From Lycium barbarum (taxonomy: Eukaryota; Streptophyta; Magnoliopsida; Solanales; Solanaceae): a stretch of DNA of 64,000 nucleotides. The DNA lies in the NCBI RefSeq assembly GCF_019175385.1, contig NC_083337.1, positions 161,771,713 through 161,835,712 of the forward strand, written 5' to 3'. This document shows, piece by piece, positions 25,035 through 35,467 of the stretch. Position numbers and translations under genes: made by a program. Positions within the stretch are counted from its first letter, which is position 1. Every line of letters starts with the position of its first letter. The notes below the pieces were generated by a model that was not told where the DNA came from, ran no database searches, and worked only from the letters and a program-made list of their open reading frames with translations.

Positions 25035-25397
25035 TTCTGTTTTTCAAACAGATACCACCACTATTTTTGGTCCTCAGCCATGTACAACTTGGTCCGGTAC
25101 ATTATAACTTCCAAATAATGCATAGACAAAACAGATAACCAACTAAACATTTGATCCTTCATGTGGGGCACTATATAAGTGCATATACACCTGAAAAATA
25201 TATAAAAATCAAGGAAAAGCTATGTACAACTCCTCCATAGAAATCTAACAGTGACCTAACTAGCTGTTGATGATGTTCAACCATGTAAAAACAGCTATGG
25301 GCATAGAAACAAACACTCTAATGATCCAAAAAGAAAACAACTTGACAGATTTTATCCAATTAAGAAAATCAACAACCTCGACAAATATCTATAGATG

Positions 25398-25486
25398 AAA
25401 AAAAGGGCAGCCCGGTGCACTAGCTCGAACCCGTGACCTCCTGATCACATGGCAGCAACTTTACCAGTTACGCCAAGGCTCCCTTC
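25398..25486 (-). mobile_element. Au-type SINE, internally deleted (89 bp)
   Basis: On the - strand it runs from GAAGGGAGCCTTGGCGTAAC, past GGTCACGGGTTCGAG (box B), to GTGCACCGGGCTGCCC and a short A-tail. It is flanked by an exact 17-bp duplication ACAAATATCTATAGATG (25381-25397 and 25487-25503). Full Au SINEs are about twice as long; the part between box B and the 3' GTGCACCGGGCTGCCC block is missing. Confidence 0.85.
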
Positions 25487-25544
25487 ACAAATATCTATAG
25501 ATGCTCAAGGTATATTAAGGGGTGGTTCCATGTAGGGTTAAGGG

Positions 25545-25855
25545 GATTTGGCAAAAAATTACACTATATATACAGTTTTAAAATTATATTTTATGTATAT
25601 ACAGCAGACGGTGAACCCTCGGCTTACTTCAAGTTTTTTGAACCCTTAATGAAAATTCTGACTCCGCTACGAATTAATATGAGATTGACATGTAATAAAA
25701 GAAAAAAATTATACTATATATATAATTTTAAAATTATGTTTTATGTATACAAAGCATACGTTGAACCCTTGGCTTAGTTCAAATTTTTTGAACCCTTAAT
25801 GAAAACCCTGATTCTGTCACTGATTAATATGAAATTGACACGTAACAAAAGAAAA
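25545..25855. repeat. Direct duplication of about 150 bp upstream of ATG13
   Basis: Two adjacent copies share TTTTAAAATTAT, TTTATGTAT, GTTGAACCCTTGGCTTA and TTTTTTGAACCCTTAATGAA; the AAAATTAT marker is at 25580 and again at 25730. The copies have diverged by scattered substitutions, so the duplication is not recent. Confidence 0.7.
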
Positions 25856-26032
25856 ACGGCCGATAGACAGTAAAATTTTGGAAATTAAAACTGCTAGTAT
25901 AATTTACATGATTAGACATAATCGAGTAGTACAGAATCGATTTAACAAAAATAGGATGATGAGTTGTTAAATATGGACTTACTTGATAGAACAAAATTTC
26001 GAGAGCAGCAATAACGAAGATAATCGGATATA

Positions 26033-26035
<3 letters not shown>

Positions 26036-26074
<39 letters not shown>

Positions 26075-26077
26075 AGA
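26036..26077. repeat. GA microsatellite in the probable ATG13 5' leader
   Basis: About 20 GA units (CT on the - strand). CT-rich tracts are common in plant 5' leaders. It lies between the inferred donor (25982) and the inferred TATA box (26140), which fits a transcribed leader. Confidence 0.8.
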
Positions 26078-26139
26078 CTCCGTATAGCGCTGAGAAGACT
26101 GGACCTGCCAATGTGCTACGGAGAGTATAAAGAGACCAC

Positions 26140-26149
26140 ATATATATAG
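26140..26149 (-). promoter_or_regulatory. ATG13: TATA-like box for ATG13
   Basis: TCTATATATA on the - strand, about 30 bp above a possible transcription start near 26110. It agrees with the leader, CT tract and 5'UTR intron inferred downstream. Weak evidence, based on position and motif. Confidence 0.35.
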
Positions 26150-27114
26150 ACTATACTCAAAGGGGTAATATTTTCATTTTTTATTATTCAAACAAAGCAA
26201 AGGTACTTAATTGGTTCCGTCCAAATTTATGTGCTACTTATTCCTCATTGAGATTAAATATGATTAATCTTTTAAGTTAAATTAGATTAAATTAAATTTA
26301 GATATTTAAAAATTATAGGGAAAAGTGTTGCAAATTGAACTTATTCTCATGTTAATATGATGAAAAATAAATTTTAAAATATTAGTCAAAATATGATGAA
26401 AAATAAATTTTAAAATATTGATCAAAATTTGCATAGTTTAAATCTTGATAAGAAAAAATGTTATTCGGATGGCTTTGATTCCATTTGGTTCAATTTAAAT
26501 CAATTTTTGGGGAAATATTGCACTGGATAAAGTTACAATCGGATAATCTGAGGCTTTAAATAGGAAATTTGGCTTTACTCATTTACTTCTCAAAAGAAAT
26601 GGATTTACAACAGGGCAAGTGCACAAATAGCCATTAAAGAACAACCGAAATAGACACAATTTTTAAAGTTTAACCGTCTTAGAATCAAATTCAAATATAT
26701 TTGGTATGAAGTTGAAATCACGGATTTGAAGTTTCTAACTTTAATTTAGACCTTTAGGCTGGTCAAAGCACAACTTCATCCATCAAGTATGAATTTATAC
26801 TGAACTTGAATGCAGTTTAAATTCAGATTTTAGGTCAGAAGTTTAATTGAAATATCTTCAACTAGCTTTTTGTTGTTGGTTATGGTTGAGCTTACTCTAC
26901 TACAACCAATAAAGCAGCCAACCTCCTCCTTTTCAAAAGCTTGTAAAGTATGGAAATTTAGCAATAACGCAAGTCTGAAGTTTGCCGATATTAGTTAAAC
27001 TTTAAATGATTTTAGAGATTGACTATGTTTTAAACGGTCTCATCACAAACAAATAACCAGTGTCATTCTTGTGTTACAAGTTACAAACAAAGGAACCGAA
27101 ACCAAAAACAAAAA
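26150..27114. other. AT-rich intergenic DNA upstream of ATG13
   Basis: No coding sequence or transposon end was recognised. A short phrase about ATGATGAAAAATAAATTTTA is repeated at about 26359 and 26391. Confidence 0.5.
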
Positions 27115-27148
27115 GGGAAAATTACGTGTTATAGCTACTTTTGGTACA

Positions 27149-29719
27149 ATTTTTTTTTTTTTTTTACCACTAAGTAAGCTTAGTGGTTTTATTTTTATTA
27201 AAATAAATAAATAGATACAAAGGCAGATAAAACAAAGCAACAAAGACAAAAAAGGGAAATGCTAAAAGACACTTTCCTAATCAATACTTCAAATGCATCT
27301 ACCGACAGTTGCCTTAAATTTTCTCCCCTGCGAAGCTGGAGAGCATAAAGGTTGCGTCGGAGCTCCTCTTCATCGCATTTCAGAAGCAAACCATCTTCAA
27401 AGGTAAAAACTTCAGCATCTTTAGACTGATTTCACTTTATTCGCACCTAAAAAATCTCTCACCTGGTGCAGTTGAAATCAAATCCATAGAGTAACAAACT
27501 CAGAAGAAGATGAAGTTGAAGCAAATGAAGGTTGGTTCAGATATGGGTTGTACAAGTTCGAGCTATCATGACTAGATTCGATTCATCAATGGTAAAATTC
27601 TTTGGCTTAAAAGTTAGTCCCAAAATCTTAACTGCGATTGCAAGAAAAGTTTTTGAGATTCCCTTATTGAGCTAAGAAATTGCACTGTCGTTCATGTGTT
27701 GCTTGTATTTGTTGTTGACACTATTTGGGTGGCTATGAATGTGTACTCTTGTCTTGTATTTGTTGTTGTAAGTGTTTGGGCTGCTGATTTTTTATCATAC
27801 TTTGGTACTACCAGGAATTTCTGCTACTTTACCATCTCTAAAACTTCAATGGAATGAGCTAACGCTAATACCACCATTGAAGTCTTATTATTATCTAGAT
27901 AACAGAAATTACTAAGTATCTACTTGAAAATTGTTGTTCCTTGTTGTTCTGATCCTGGGATTTGGTATCTGCTGCTTTTCCATGTTAATGATTTTTCTTC
28001 CTGCACTAGGCAATTCTGAAAAATTATTAAATCTAGAAGTACCTGCAAAATCAAAAGCTAGGTTAGTCATAAAATCAGCCAAGTAGTTTCTCTCTCTCAA
28101 CACATGTTGTATTGTCACTTCATGGTGGTCCTTCAGATCCTTAATTCTGTTCACCAGTGTGGCAATACACCAAGGGGCCTTCCATCTACCCTCCACCAAG
28201 TTCTTGAGCAGCATAGAATCAGTTTCAATTGTCACTGGTAGGTAGTTCTTAGAGACATATAAAGACAGTCCCTCCATCATTGCACTTGCCTCAGCAACTA
28301 CATTAGTTGTCTCCCTTATCTCCTTACATTGAGCATACACCAGGTCTCCCCTCCAATCCCTCACACATAAACCATAGGAGCTGGGACTAGGGTTCCCTTT
28401 TGAAGCTCCATCTGTATTACACCTATAGCACCTATCTGCAGGCAACCTCCAGTACACAATTCTAGTTGCAACACTAGACTTGTATCCTTCTAGAAATCTA
28501 ACCATCTCTGGCCATAAGAATGGTATATTCTTAAGCCAAGGATATCTCAATTTTGATAGATAGTACAAGTTGTTGTTCACTTCATGCACCACTCTATTAA
28601 AACTCACTGATCCACCATGTCTGACATTATTCCTTCTCTTCCACAATTCCCAAGTTACCATGGCGGGCACTGCTTGGAGAATTGGTTTAAGTTTGTCTCC
28701 ACATTTTGTATTCCACCATGATCTGATAACCTGATGAGTTTGAATAAGACTTATATGTAAACCTGCTGCCTTCATAAACATTGTCCAGACCTCCTTTGCC
28801 AAACTTCCTGTTACAAATAGACGATGAATTGTTTCCTCTTGAGGAATAGGACAACAATAGCATCTAGAAACGATAAAAATTTTCATTCTCTTTAACTGGT
28901 CATCTGTAGGAAGTTTGAATTTCCATAGTCTCCAAAGGAAAAAAGAAATTTTGAAAGGGATTCCTTTAATCCACATATGTTTATACTCCTCCTGTTCAGC
29001 CTCTCTATGCCTGAGTAAGTCCCATGCACTATTAACAGTAAAATTACCTGATGTAGTAGCCATCCACCAGGGTTTATCCCAGTATCCATATAAATGATCA
29101 ATGTGAATCTCTGATTTAATGTGATCCACAATCTCCAGAGGGAAATTCCGTTGTAATATATCTTCCTTCCAATTTCCATCATCCACCAATTCAGCCACTT
29201 CCTCCATTTCCTCATTGATAGGATACTCATCTGGCACCACATGATATAATGCCCCCAATTTTGTCCAATTTTCATGCCACACATTGGCTGAACCTGCTTT
29301 TATCTCCCACCATATTTCATGTTCTACAGTTTCTCTAGCTTCAATCATCTTTTTCCATACTTGTGATCCTCTTTTCCACTATACTAAAGTTGGTATTACT
29401 TTCTTACAGTATTTATTCCACATATAGTTTGACCACAATGTACTTGTTGTTCTGAATCTCCACCATAATTTAGCAAAAAGAGCCTTGGAAACATCAAATA
29501 GAGATTTAAAACCCAAACCTCCTTCCTGTGTTGGAATGCAAATGTTCTGCCATGTGGACCAGTGTCTGCTCTTTGCCTCTTCCTTATTACTCCAGTAGTA
29601 CTTAGCAAAGATCTTGTGAATTTCATGAATGACACATTTAGGAGGGGCCAATACTGACAGTAGGTGAATTGGCATACTTTGCAGTACGCTTTTAATTAGA
29701 GTAGCTTTTCCTCCAGTAG
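27149..29719 (-). mobile_element. 5'-truncated L1-type LINE with RNase H domain
   Basis: On the - strand the element ends in a poly(A) tail (poly(T) on + at about 27150-27165). It starts abruptly inside the reverse-transcriptase C-terminal region near 29719. An exact 13-bp duplication TACTTTTGGTACA flanks it (27136-27148 and 29720-29732). Target-primed reverse transcription commonly leaves such 5'-truncated copies. It inserted very near one end of the Mutator-type element at 27115. Confidence 0.85.
27912..29719 (-). pseudogene. LINE ORF2 C-terminal fragment: zf-RVT and RNase H, with one premature stop
   Basis: The reading frame begins at the truncation with KATLIKSVLQSMPIHLLSVL, typical of the end of plant L1 reverse transcriptase. 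It is interrupted by an in-frame TAG at about 29380 and then continues open for 478 codons to 27912. Recognisable parts are a zf-RVT region (about 28750-29010; FKISFFLWRLWKFKLPTDD, then CYCCPIPQEETIHRL) and an RNase H domain (about 28030-28420) with TDGASKG, VVAEASAMMEG and ETDS supplying D, E and D. The final acidic position is in NYLADFMTNLA. A single substitution explains the stop. No endonuclease and no reverse-transcriptase core are present, so it cannot move by itself. Confidence 0.85.
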
Positions 29720-30559
29720 TACTTTTGGTACATAATTAGTGATATTAACTACCTTTTGTTTTAATTATTAATAATAACTAAATACTTTTTGAATTTAACT
29801 AATATAGCTATACAGTAACTGAAAGTTACACTGGTGCACAAATACACCTAAAATTTAGCACACCCAATCTCATATACCCCTTTTAATGGTAACAATATTA
29901 ATTACTTAATATACATTACCATTCTCTCTCCTTTTTCATAAATTTTTTACTTTCTCTATTCTCAATCACTACCCATTTTAGATTTTTCATTTCTCAAATC
30001 CCTAAAAAATTCTCTCACTCCTTCTATCAACCACCACCACCACGGGTGGTGGCCACTCCTCTCTCAAACTTTTTTTTGTTTCCATGATTTCAAGCTTTGT
30101 GGACAAATTAAATATAAGAAGGCAATTAACCTTTCCATTTTCTTTTTTATGTGAATGATGTTCCAACTAGAATGATCATTTATTATGGCTGTGGGCTTAT
30201 CTCTCATTGTGGGCAAGTTGTAGCTGCAAATGCCAAGACTTTTGGGCTGTGGACCAATGCCCATAAATTTGGACTGAGTTCCATTTGATCTATGGCTAGG
30301 GTTTTTTTGGTGGTCTAGGATTTTTTAGGGCTTTGAGAAGATGAAAAATATATGTATTTGTGTATGTTATATGATATAGCTACCAATTGTTGTGGTTGGT
30401 GGTGTATTTATGTAAGTTTTTCTATATTTTTGTGTATTTTGTTCAAATTAATTCCATCAGTTCATCTAGTTTCAAATATATGAGTGATGAAAATATATTG
30501 TAAGTTTTCTATATATTTGTGTATTTTGTTCAAATTAATCCATCAAATACATGTGTGAT

Positions 30560-31903
30560 TGATGAGTCGTGAAATTACGCGATATTCGATGCTAATTCCT
30601 TAAGTTTTTGTGACTCTTTAAGACTTTTGTTGTTACTTTTTGTGTTTTTATGTTGTTTTGTAGGAAAAGATGCCCGGAGAGAATAACGGAGCAAAACGAA
30701 CCAAAATAGAGCAAAAATAGAACAAATCAATGTTTCTGGCACCACATGCTAATAGCATGTGGTGCAGCATGTTGAACATGCTAGCAGCATGTGGTGCAGC
30801 ATCTGCTGCCAGTGAAAGTGGCACCATATGCGAGTAGCATATGGTGCAGCATGTGGTGACAGAGAAATTATCACCAGATGCTACGGTTTTGGCACAACAT
30901 GCGATTAGCATGTTGAACATGCGAATAGCATGTTGTGCAGCATGTTGTGCAAGAGGGTATTATGGTCCAGATTTTGTTCCCGTTTTTGGAATAATATAAA
31001 TACTCTTTTAGGGTTTGTAATACATTATCTTTGGCAGTTTTTCATCAAGTTTGGAGACTAGTTTTTACACCACACTTTGGGGTTAAAGATTTGAAGATTT
31101 GGTTGAGTATTTCTTAAACCTTTAATTCATTTCTTCAATCCCTTGCTTTGTATTGTATATCTAAGTGTGTAGTATTTATTTCCATAACTTGAATCTCGTT
31201 TATGAAAGTATTCTTGATTAAAGTTTGGTTTGAAACTCTTGTTATGCTTATGTATTGAATGATTCTTATTGCTATTGAAGTGGGTCTTTGTTGATTTAAT
31301 TAATCTCGTTCTTGAATGTTTCCAAAGGGATTAGCTAACCCTAGGACTAACCCATTTACTTAGATTGAGCTCGGAAGAGGAAATCTAGGTTGGGAAAGAT
31401 TAATTAACAAGAATTTGGGTCGTTAAAATCATCTAATAACTTGAGCTCGGAAGAGGATAGTTACTTGAGGTTAAATTGATTGTGCCTAATATCACACTCT
31501 AAGGCTTGGAAAAGCTTAGAGTGAAATTCATTGATTTGGTTGGAAGACTTTCAATGAGATTTTAGATATCATTATCTATCAACACAAACCCGCTCTTAGT
31601 TGTAAAATCGTAAAATACGTTGGATCGTTACTTGAGTGTAATCTCCTATTATCCATGCTTGTGGCCATTGATCATTTTACTCGCTTTCTAGGTTAGTTTA
31701 TATTTCCGCATTAGTTATAATTCTCTCAAAAACCCAAAATATTATCTATCGTTTGGCTTTAGCTTAGTTGGTGAAAGTTCCTTACTTTCTTAATCGCCTA
31801 GCATATTGTTCCCTGTGGGATCGACCCCGACTCATAGTTGGGTAAATATATTGCATACGACCGTGTACACTTTCTCTTTGAGGAGTGTATTTGGACGTTA
31901 TCA
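30560..31903 (+). mobile_element. Solo LTR (1344 bp) of a Ty3/gypsy-type retrotransposon
   Basis: It starts TGATGAGTCGTG and ends GGACGTTATCA, with a perfect 5-bp duplication GTGAT on both sides (30555-30559 and 31904-31908). A TATA box (TATAAATA, 30995-31002) sits about one third in. Near the 3' end is CCCTGTGGGATCGACCCCGA, a phrase I associate with Athila/Tat-type LTRs. No internal region or second LTR is adjacent, so it is best read as the product of LTR-LTR recombination. The lineage assignment is tentative. Confidence 0.75.
30735..30960 (+). repeat. Clustered palindromes in the solo LTR U3 region
   Basis: A perfect inverted repeat with 12-nt arms (GCACCACATGCT and its complement, loop AAT) lies at 30739-30765. 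It is followed by at least five further variants of AGCATGTGGTGCAGCATG and TTGAACATGC before 30960, all upstream of the LTR TATA box. This could be a cis-regulatory cluster or a replication-slippage product. Confidence 0.7.
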
Positions 31904-32259
31904 GTGATGCAAATTGTTACTCACACAAATTCATGAGATTTAATATAAAAATACATGGGGTTTGATTAGTAACTTCAAATATCTAAAATCTGATTTTGTG
32001 GAAGAATATGGTAAAAAATATTAATTAATAGCTAATTAATTGATCCCACCGTTATGGCCTTAAATTAAGGGATATGTTTTATTTTTTAATGTGTTACTAT
32101 GTATTTATAAGCATCAAATACATCCAAAAAAATACCTTAATACGGGAAAACATAGCTACAACGGTAATTTTTAAAAGGTAGCTATAAATGATAGGAAACT
32201 ACCAAAAGGTAGTCATTTTGTTAATTTTACCAAAAAAAAATATAGAAGCAAAAAAACAA

Positions 32260-33501
32260 GGCAAACTTACTCAAATGACTACCTTATTGTAGCTTCCTAC
32301 CATTTGTAGCTACCCTTTTAAATATTATCATTTGTAGCTACATTTTGGCAAAATAGTATATGTTTTCGCGTGTATTTGTTGCCAACAAATACATGAGAAC
32401 AAGGTAATAAAAAAAAACATGATCCTTGATTTTAGCCTTTAATGGTGGAGCTATTAAATTAGATATTAATATATATATTTTTGATGTATTTTAGTGAATT
32501 TTTTTTTATGTATTTCAGTGTTTTTTTTTTTTATGTATTTCAATGATTTTTTTTTATGTATTTCAATGATTTTTTTTTTATGTATTTTACTGATTATTAT
32601 TTTTTTTGATGTATTTCAATGACTTTTTTTGATGTATTTCAAATACATTGTGTACATTCCAACTACTATGAAGCCAAATATATTCAAATTTTCGTGTAAT
32701 TGAATGGATTTCAACATATACATTCAGATACAAAACCAAAAAATTCAAATACATGACAAATACATTAAAAAAAAATAATGTGTTTGGCTATTAACAAAAT
32801 ACGCTAAAAAATGCACTCAAAAATACAAAGATAAATACATTAAAAAACAGTGTATTTGTGAGATGTAGATTTTTGAATGTATTTGTATTTGGCTTTTAAC
32901 AAATACACATGGCCAGATCTGAGACATTACCACCACCAAAAAACCCTAATCTCTCCAACACCACCAAAATATTAATTTGAGACACCACCACCATCAAAAA
33001 CCCAAATCTGAGACACCACCACTACTAAAAAACTCTAATCTTTCCATCACCAACAAAACCCTAATCTCTCCACCTCTACGTCATCTTCTCCGCCGCCATC
33101 TCAAAATCAGTCCATCATCGCCGCCACCAACAATGCACACGGTAAGATCTGCAGAGTGAAAAGAAAGAGAGAGAGGGGTGAGCAAAGAGGGAGACGGAGA
33201 AGAGAGAGAGGGGCGGCGGACAGAGAGAGCAGTGAGCACAGAGGGAGAGGGGGGCGGTGCTGCCATGGTGGTGGTGGTTGAGAGAAGGGGAGAGAGATTT
33301 TTTAGGATTTTGAGAAATGAAAAATCTGAAATGGGTAGTGATTGAGAAAAAAGAAAGATGTATGTGTTTGGGTATGTATTTTTTGATATAGCTACCATTT
33401 GTAATTTAGAAAAGTTAATTAGCTACTAAATATAATTAAATAAAATGATAGTTAATATTAATAATTAGGTCTTAAAAGAAGGTACAATGAGTAAAAATTC
33501 C
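32260..33501 (+). mobile_element. Mutator-type element (1242 bp), complete ends
   Basis: It begins GGCAAACTTACTCAAATGAC and ends ATGAGTAAAAATTCC; the ends are imperfect inverted copies. A perfect 9-bp duplication AAAAAACAA flanks it (32251-32259 and 33502-33510). It is the same family as the element at 27115, in the opposite direction. It contains TATTTCA/GTATTT-rich repeats (about 32460-32900), a CACCACCA-rich stretch (about 32930-33070) and a GAGAG-rich stretch (33150-33300). No transposase. Confidence 0.75.
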
Positions 33502-33514
33502 AAAAAACAAACAA

Positions 33515-34568
33515 GGGAAAATTTCATAAATGACTACATTTTGAGGGTTAAAAATCTGGCATAGCTACATTTTGCTGATTTACAGCTCGTAGCTACTTTT
33601 ATGTTTGTTGTATTCATTTTTTTTCCGCTGTATTCAATTTTGTTTTCACTGTATTCATGAATATGATGATTTTTTTCACTGTATTCCTGAAATGAGTATC
33701 TGTATTCATAAACGAGCTCGTTGTATTAATGAATACAACTAGTAAAACTGAATACATAAAAATATAGATACATCAATAATTAACAAATACACCACTGAAA
33801 AATTGAATACAATAAAAAAATTTAACAAAAAAACTCAAAAATGTGAATACAATCGCCGTATATGAATACAATCACTAGTTCTGAACAGATCCGGAGACGA
33901 TTTCCGGCCAGATCTGCCTGAAATTTCATAACAACAACAACAACAACCCTTATGCGCCGCCGTGGTTGACGGACGGAGCCAGATTCAGTGGAAGCAACAC
34001 TAGTGGTCGGGCCAGATCTGGAGGCTCTCTTTAAGGTTACCTTATTTAAATTTTAACATCCATTTTGGTTAATACATATCTCGAAGAATTGAGTGCCAAG
34101 CTGCAATCTTGGTCATCAATGGATTTTGGTTGCTTCGCTTCTCATGCTTTATTAAAGCCTAGAATCCCTTCTAACTCCATCATCATTCTACTTGCCTTAT
34201 TTGTATCACTTAGCAACCAGTTGGGGGTTATATGAGTCCGTGGAAGAACATTAATTTCTTCAACTGCCCTTCTCCAATGGCGAAGAAGGGATAAGAGGGG
34301 AAAAAGGAGAGAAAATTGAGGGAGAAAAGAGATGGGCGAGAGAGAAGGAAGAAAAGAGGGAAGAGAGCAGTGAAAGTGAGAAAGAGAAAGAGAGATGAGA
34401 GAGGTAGGTTGAAAGTGAATAATGTGATATGGGTATTCTACTTTATATATATAAGTAGATATAAGTTGTATTTAACATATTATAATTAGCTATGAAATGT
34501 AATTATTTTAAATTATAGCTACTAAATATAAATATGTAGTAGAGTTAGTTATGTCGTGTAGTTATCCC
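33515..34568 (+). mobile_element. Mutator-type element (1054 bp), complete ends
   Basis: It begins GGGAAAATTTCATAAATGAC and ends GTCGTGTAGTTATCCC, with a perfect 9-bp duplication AACAAACAA (33506-33514 and 34569-34577). The left duplication overlaps the right duplication of the neighbouring element, so it inserted at that junction. The interior has TGTATTCA-type repeats (33600-33900) and a purine-rich GAGAGAGA stretch (34290-34410). No transposase. Confidence 0.75.
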
Positions 34569-34577
34569 AACAAACAA

Positions 34578-35103
34578 TGGAAAATCAATATGTGGGCCTA
34601 CAAGGCATAATTCACCCAAACAAAGAAGGCCCATAAATGAACTTCAGATTTGTTTAGATAGGCATAAAAGGAGAATCGCTCCATGAGCACACACTTGAAA
34701 AATTGATTAGAAACAATTGCGTGCTTTCCTGCATTTCAATATGTTCATGTTCACCATCTAAAATAACTAAACGTTATCACCAAAAAGTAAAGAGAGGGAA
34801 GTAAAAAAAGAAAAGATTATCAAAATTCCACAACTAACAAATTTTAAATCGATGTTTCTCGTTCTAGTTACTACAGTATATCCACTACGAATGAGTTGGT
34901 AGCCTGGAAAAGAGAGTAATTAACACGTTCGACTAGTCAGATTACACATATACTGTAAGAATATTTTGGATGGATAAAACTTAAAATTCTTATTTTCCAT
35001 AATAAGTGGCTAATACTTTTACTGAAAATATGGCTGCCTAGTATGGCTATATCCTGGCCGGCCAAGCCCAATCTTTGGCCATGTTAGCCCACAACATTTA
35101 TGT
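34578..35103. other. AT-rich intergenic DNA
   Basis: Nothing recognisable: no coding exon, RNA gene or element end. Confidence 0.5.
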
Positions 35104-35467
35104 TGAAGATTAGAGGGTAATTCGCAGGAATGGCCCTCATTCGGGGTGATCTGTAATTTTTGGCTCTCAAATTGTTGGTCTTTAATTTTTGTCCTTCACA
35201 TAGAAACCCTGAGGTTCTAGGTTTGAACCCTAACTCCGGCATAAAAATAAAAAATAATTTTGCAAGACAAGGCTTGGGAATAAATTTTATGCCTCAATGC
35301 AATTTATAAGGCAGATTTTATGCCTTAAGACTTAGTTATGTCTTAAGGCAACCTCTACCGGAGACAGCATAAGTTGTCTTAAGACATAACTAAAGTTATG
35401 CCGGATCCAGCATAGATTGTCTTATAAGACAAACTTTTAGTTATGTCTTAAGGCAACACATGCCGGA

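Larger units (their letters stand above)
25037..25982 (-). other. ATG13: Probable ATG13 5'UTR intron (946 bp)
   Basis: Two bases before the ATG at 25034 is a good acceptor (GTTTGAAAAACAG|AAATGG on -). Upstream at 25982 is a near-perfect donor (CTATCAA|GTAAGT). The interval carries an Au SINE and a roughly 150-bp direct duplication and no coding sequence. 5'UTR introns are common in plant genes. This is inferred from splice signals only. Confidence 0.45.
27115..32231 (-). mobile_element. Mutator-type element (about 1.19 kb when its insertions are removed)
   Basis: The left end is GGGAAAATTACGTGTTATAGC; the right end, reverse-complemented, is GGTAAAATTAACAAAATGAC. The flanks are AAACAAAAA (27106-27114) and AAAAAAAAA (32232-32240), a 9-bp duplication with one mismatch. 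Two later insertions sit inside: a LINE (27149-29719) and a solo LTR (30560-31903). Subtracting these and their duplications leaves about 1.19 kb, close to the 1242 bp of the related element next door. Shared phrases are AAATGACTACC, TCCTA(C/T)CATTT(G/A)TAGCTACC and TTAATATTAATAATTA-like text near the far end. Confidence 0.65.

Noticed and set aside
33081..33398. 105-codon Ser/Pro/Leu-rich frame
   Set aside because: It comes from a GAGAG-rich stretch inside a Mutator-type element, with no domain and both strands open.
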